Shown here one piece after another: positions 23,082 to 25,103 of a stretch of 25,103 nucleotides of DNA. The position numbers and the translations under genes were made by a program. Positions within the stretch are counted from its first letter, which is position 1, and each line of letters opens with the position of its first letter. The notes below the pieces were generated by a model. That model made no database searches. It was not told the DNA's origin and saw nothing but the letters and a program-made list of their open reading frames with translations. The stretch is from Eubacteriales bacterium. Lineage in GTDB: Bacteria; Bacillota_A; Clostridia; Lachnospirales; Lachnospiraceae. The DNA lies in contig JAUNAE010000015.1 of the NCBI GenBank assembly GCA_030527765.1, positions 1 through 25,103 of the forward strand. Direction: 5' to 3'.

Positions 23082-23087
23082 ATTATA
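23082..23087 (-). promoter_or_regulatory. -10 box of the exporter operon
   Basis: TATAAT on the minus strand (ATTATA on plus), 75 bases upstream of ATG 23007. No good -35 is seen at 16-18 bases. Confidence 0.5.
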
Positions 23088-23222
23088 GAGTTGTTTTGTG
23101 ATGCTGTTGGTCATAATCATCGACATTCTAACACAGTCAATGTGGGAATGCAAGAATTCCATTCACTGGGGCAGTGTCAGGGTCACTGTCAAGTGTTCGA
23201 GGTGACGAATACCGCACTATCG

Positions 23223-23303
23223 TCTCAGTCGGGGATTTAGACCCCCACTGAGAGTAATTTGTTATCCCCCACTTATAGAAGATGGGGGTCTCCCCGACTG
23301 AGA
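23223..23303. repeat. 81-base complex palindromic element with alternative folds
   Basis: TCTCAGTCGGGGA (23223-23235) and TCCCCGACTGAGA (23291-23303) are a perfect 13-base inverted repeat; GACCCCCA (23240-23247) and TGGGGGTC (23283-23290) continue the stem after a 4-base bulge. The left half also folds alone, with CCCCCACTGAGA at 23242-23253 replacing the right arm (one mismatch), and CCCCCA at 23266-23271 can pair with TGGGGG at 23283-23288. It resembles a palindromic end or miniature mobile element; no transposase is adjacent. Confidence 0.7.
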
Positions 23304-23599
23304 TGGAAGTGATCTATGTGGTTGGAATGGTTGTATTGAAATATGTGATATTGTATAAATTATCAGATAATAGTAGATATAATATATTGATTTTAAATAA
23401 TATAGCTAATTTGAATGAAGGGTGAAAAAATAACAGAAATTTTTGGGTGCATTTTGTACAATGTGCTTTTTCATAAATAAAAACGCCTTAAAACGCCAAA
23501 TAAACGCGTGATATCGTTTACATAGCATTTATAGGGTCGAGATGCCCACCGAGAACGTCATTGACCAAAGTGGACAAAATCGCTACTATATTCTTAAGG

Positions 23600-23636
23600 A
23601 GCACGCAGTACTTGAGGTTGTATTGGCGTGCTTTTT
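23600..23636 (+). terminator. Orphan rho-independent terminator
   Basis: AGCACGC (23600-23606) pairs with GCGTGCT (23626-23632), the stem extends inward with AGTAC/GTATT, and five T's end it. No plus-strand gene lies upstream for 600 bases, so it may close a small RNA or belong to a degraded element. Confidence 0.7.
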
Positions 23637-23649
23637 CCGCATATTTCAG

Positions 23650-23703
23650 TGGGAGGATGCATTACTATTGCAGATGAAATTTTGCAAGATAAGTTGATGT
23701 AGT
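23650..23703 (+). pseudogene. Possible short coding remnant
   Basis: Seventeen codons from GTG 23650 to TAG read VGGCITIADEILQDKLM, which has protein-like composition and follows the orphan terminator by 14 bases. It is too short to assign and may be chance; listed as a possible remnant of a lost gene. Confidence 0.15.
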
Positions 23704-23824
23704 TGATGTGTGTTTGCATGAAAATCTGTGTATGTAATCACTCCAAAGGGGAATATGTCTGAAATATGCACGTCTCTGTTGAATCAGAGTTACGTGGAAT
23801 AGCGGGTAAACATTTTTTTCTCGT

Positions 23825-23848
23825 AACTGCAGTACATGTACAGCAGTT
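23825..23848. promoter_or_regulatory. 24-base near-perfect palindrome before the CHAP gene
   Basis: AACTGC-A-GTACATGTAC-A-GCAGTT is symmetrical except for the two A's flanking the core. It ends 50 bases before the CHAP gene start. Loopless symmetry fits a dimeric regulator site. Confidence 0.4.
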
Positions 23849-23898
23849 GCTTTACTTATTCGGCATTCTTCTAAGGAATGCAGAGATAGGACAAACAT

Positions 23899-25103
23899 AT
23901 GAAGAGAAAGAGAAAGAAAACAAAAGGATCCATGCAGCAGTGGTCAAAACGTGTTCTGAGTCTTGCATGTTCCACAGTTTTGTTAGGCATGGGAATTCTT
24001 CCGGCAGGAGTAGCCACATCTTCCTATGCTTCGGATCTGGAACTTACGGATGGTTCGGAATACGACGACTTGGAAGCAGGCAGCCAGGATCAGGATCTGG
24101 AGCTCCTTCCGGTCGAGATGTTCGTGGAGGAGGCTGCATTCCCGGAAGAAGGGACATCTGTGGATGCAGCGATGGAAGCTGTGACGACAGAGTCGGAGGA
24201 GGTTTCTCAGGAGCCGGAGTTGATTCCATCCGAGAGGAATCAAATATGGGAAAATGAAGCGATTTGGCAGCAAAGTACGTCCGGTGTGACATTGACCGGG
24301 GATTTGTCTGTGGATTTGGTGGCAATTGCCAAGACACAGGTGGGCGTCCGCGAGAATACAGAAGACTGGTTGCAGAGAGAGGATGGCAGCTCGGGATGTT
24401 ATTCGCGGTACGGGCAGTGGCTCGGTGATTCTTATGTCTCATGGTCGGCTGCGTTTGTGGAATTTGTTGCGCACTATGCCGGCATTGCAGAGAACTGGAT
24501 TCCGAGAATAGCCGATACGGCGGTGCTTGCTGAGTATTTGCGCCCATACCTCGTATCCGCCAATGGATATGAACCAAAGCCCGGGGATCTGGTCTTCTTT
24601 TACCAGAACCTGAATGACGATCTGCTGAGCGATACCTATGAGAGAGAGCCGTCCCATGTGGGAATTGTAACCGCAGTGGATGAGACGAAGATCTATACGA
24701 TCGAGGGAAATTGCAGAGGGGCTGTTGCCCGTCAGGAATATGACCGGGGCGAACAAGGCATCATGGAATATATGAGCCTTGCACTGCTGGAAAAAGCCAT
24801 GAAGGGAATAGAGCCGGCGGTTGAGAATGCTGTGGAGTCAGAAGAGGATTCTGCAAGTGAGACTTTCTTGGAAACGGAAGAGAATTCTGTGAACGAAGAT
24901 GCCGGGGAAAGCGACCTGACAGATAGCGAATCGAATCTCGTAGATATGGTTCCGGCAGAGGGCACGGATGAAGTAGTTTTGGCAGAACCGGAGACGGGGA
25001 ATGACAACGCGGGTGATAATGCGGCGGATCTGAGTGGTGAATCGGAAGGCGATGAAGAAACACCAGAGGATACAGACGTATCAGAAGATACAGAGGGATC
25101 GGA
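23899..25103 (+). CDS. Secreted CHAP-like domain protein with Cys-to-Ser change (3' truncated by window end)
   Basis: The frame opens at ATG 23899 and is still open at the last base (401 codons). A basic, long signal peptide (~1-45, ending YAS-D) predicts export. An acidic linker (~46-128) precedes a CHAP/NlpC-like amidase domain (~135-285): VDLVAIAKTQVGV, YGQWLGD, SWSAAFVEFVAHYAGI, PKPGDLVFFYQ, SHVGIVTAVD, IYTIEGN. In relatives the tryptophan before the helix is followed by the catalytic Cys (W-C-A-x-F-V); here it is Ser183 (TCG 24445-24447). His253 and Asn271 of the presumed triad are kept. The visible C-terminal part (from ~305) is an acidic Glu/Asp/Ser-rich tail of unknown length. The protein may bind cell wall without cutting it. 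A weak TAGGA lies 7 bases upstream of the start. Confidence 0.8.
   Translation, partial: MKRKRKKTKGSMQQWSKRVLSLACSTVLLGMGILPAGVATSSYASDLELTDGSEYDDLEAGSQDQDLELLPVEMFVEEAAFPEEGTSVDAAMEAVTTESEEVSQEPELIPSERNQIWENEAIWQQSTSGVTLTGDLSVDLVAIAKTQVGVRENTEDWLQREDGSSGCYSRYGQWLGDSYVSWSAAFVEFVAHYAGIAENWIPRIADTAVLAEYLRPYLVSANGYEPKPGDLVFFYQNLNDDLLSDTYEREPSHVGIVTAVDETKIYTIEGNCRGAVARQEYDRGEQGIMEYMSLALLEKAMKGIEPAVENAVESEEDSASETFLETEENSVNEDAGESDLTDSESNLVDMVPAEGTDEVVLAEPETGNDNAGDNAADLSGESEGDEETPEDTDVSEDTEGS

Larger units (their letters stand above)
23008..23898. other. Non-coding 891-base region between divergent genes
   Basis: No convincing reading frame lies here. It contains the exporter promoter and leader inverted repeat (23031-23087), an 81-base multi-hairpin element (23223-23303), an AT-rich stretch (~23340-23440), three short AAACGC-type repeats (23481-23508), an orphan plus-strand terminator (23600-23636), a possible coding remnant at 23650-23703, and two palindromes before the CHAP gene (23825-23848 and 23863-23881). 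It looks like a site of past insertion events. Confidence 0.6.

Noticed and set aside
23340..23400. AT-rich stretch with several TATAAT-like boxes as a promoter
   Set aside because: No -35 box at proper spacing; such boxes arise by chance in AT-rich DNA.
23766..24257. 163-codon plus-strand frame before and across the CHAP gene start
   Set aside because: It overlaps the CHAP-like gene in another frame; the frame from 23899 has a signal peptide, a domain and remains open to the window end.

Overview
The window reads as a chromosomal stretch of a Gram-positive, low-to-mid GC Clostridia member, most likely a gut Lachnospiraceae. The evidence is strong AGGAGG-type ribosome binding sites, sigma-A promoters with TATAAT boxes, lipobox lipoproteins, a Wzm/Wzt-like exporter, a TPR-like plus DUF6273 protein, a secreted serpin and a degenerate-GGDEF/EAL multi-PAS protein. 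The genus cannot be fixed from the sequence alone. There are no tRNA or rRNA genes, no CRISPR array and no intact transposase.

Layout, left to right. (1) Positions 3-4403, plus strand: a 5'-truncated alpha/beta-hydrolase-like protein with a PKD-like tail, a DUF5060/GH140-like glycosidase and a nucleoside-hydrolase-family protein. They are closely spaced and probably form a glycan or glycoside catabolic operon ended by a terminator near 4500. (2) 4588-8895: a 1435-residue receiver/GGDEF/EAL/PAS protein with its own promoter, predicted to degrade c-di-GMP. It converges with a cytidylate-kinase-like gene (9049-9654, minus) on a shared bidirectional terminator. (3) 9655-13012: a divergent promoter region drives the kinase-like gene leftward and a TAXI-type TRAP transporter (binding lipoprotein plus fused permease) rightward. 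(4) 13200-17637: glmS, a secreted serpin and a membrane-anchored D,D-carboxypeptidase, which are cell-envelope and extracellular functions. (5) 17862-20168: a membrane acyltransferase and a beta-propeller-like lipoprotein. (6) 20319-23007, minus strand: a polysaccharide-exporter ATPase and permease led by a membrane protein with TPR-like repeats and a DUF6273 domain. (7) 23008-23898: a non-coding stretch rich in inverted repeats. (8) 23899-25103: the start of a secreted CHAP-like protein that runs off the window and carries Ser where the catalytic Cys is expected.

Much of what stands out lies between genes. A small imperfect palindrome recurs four times in the same orientation (4440, 13101, 16596, 17646). 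A second family of stem-loops with GTAACTRTTC-type arms occurs in the kinase leader and the exporter leader, with a single arm before the c-di-GMP gene. An 81-base element at 23223-23303 can fold in mutually exclusive ways. No glmS ribozyme is visible before glmS; its upstream region holds an extended -10 box immediately followed by a terminator-like hairpin.
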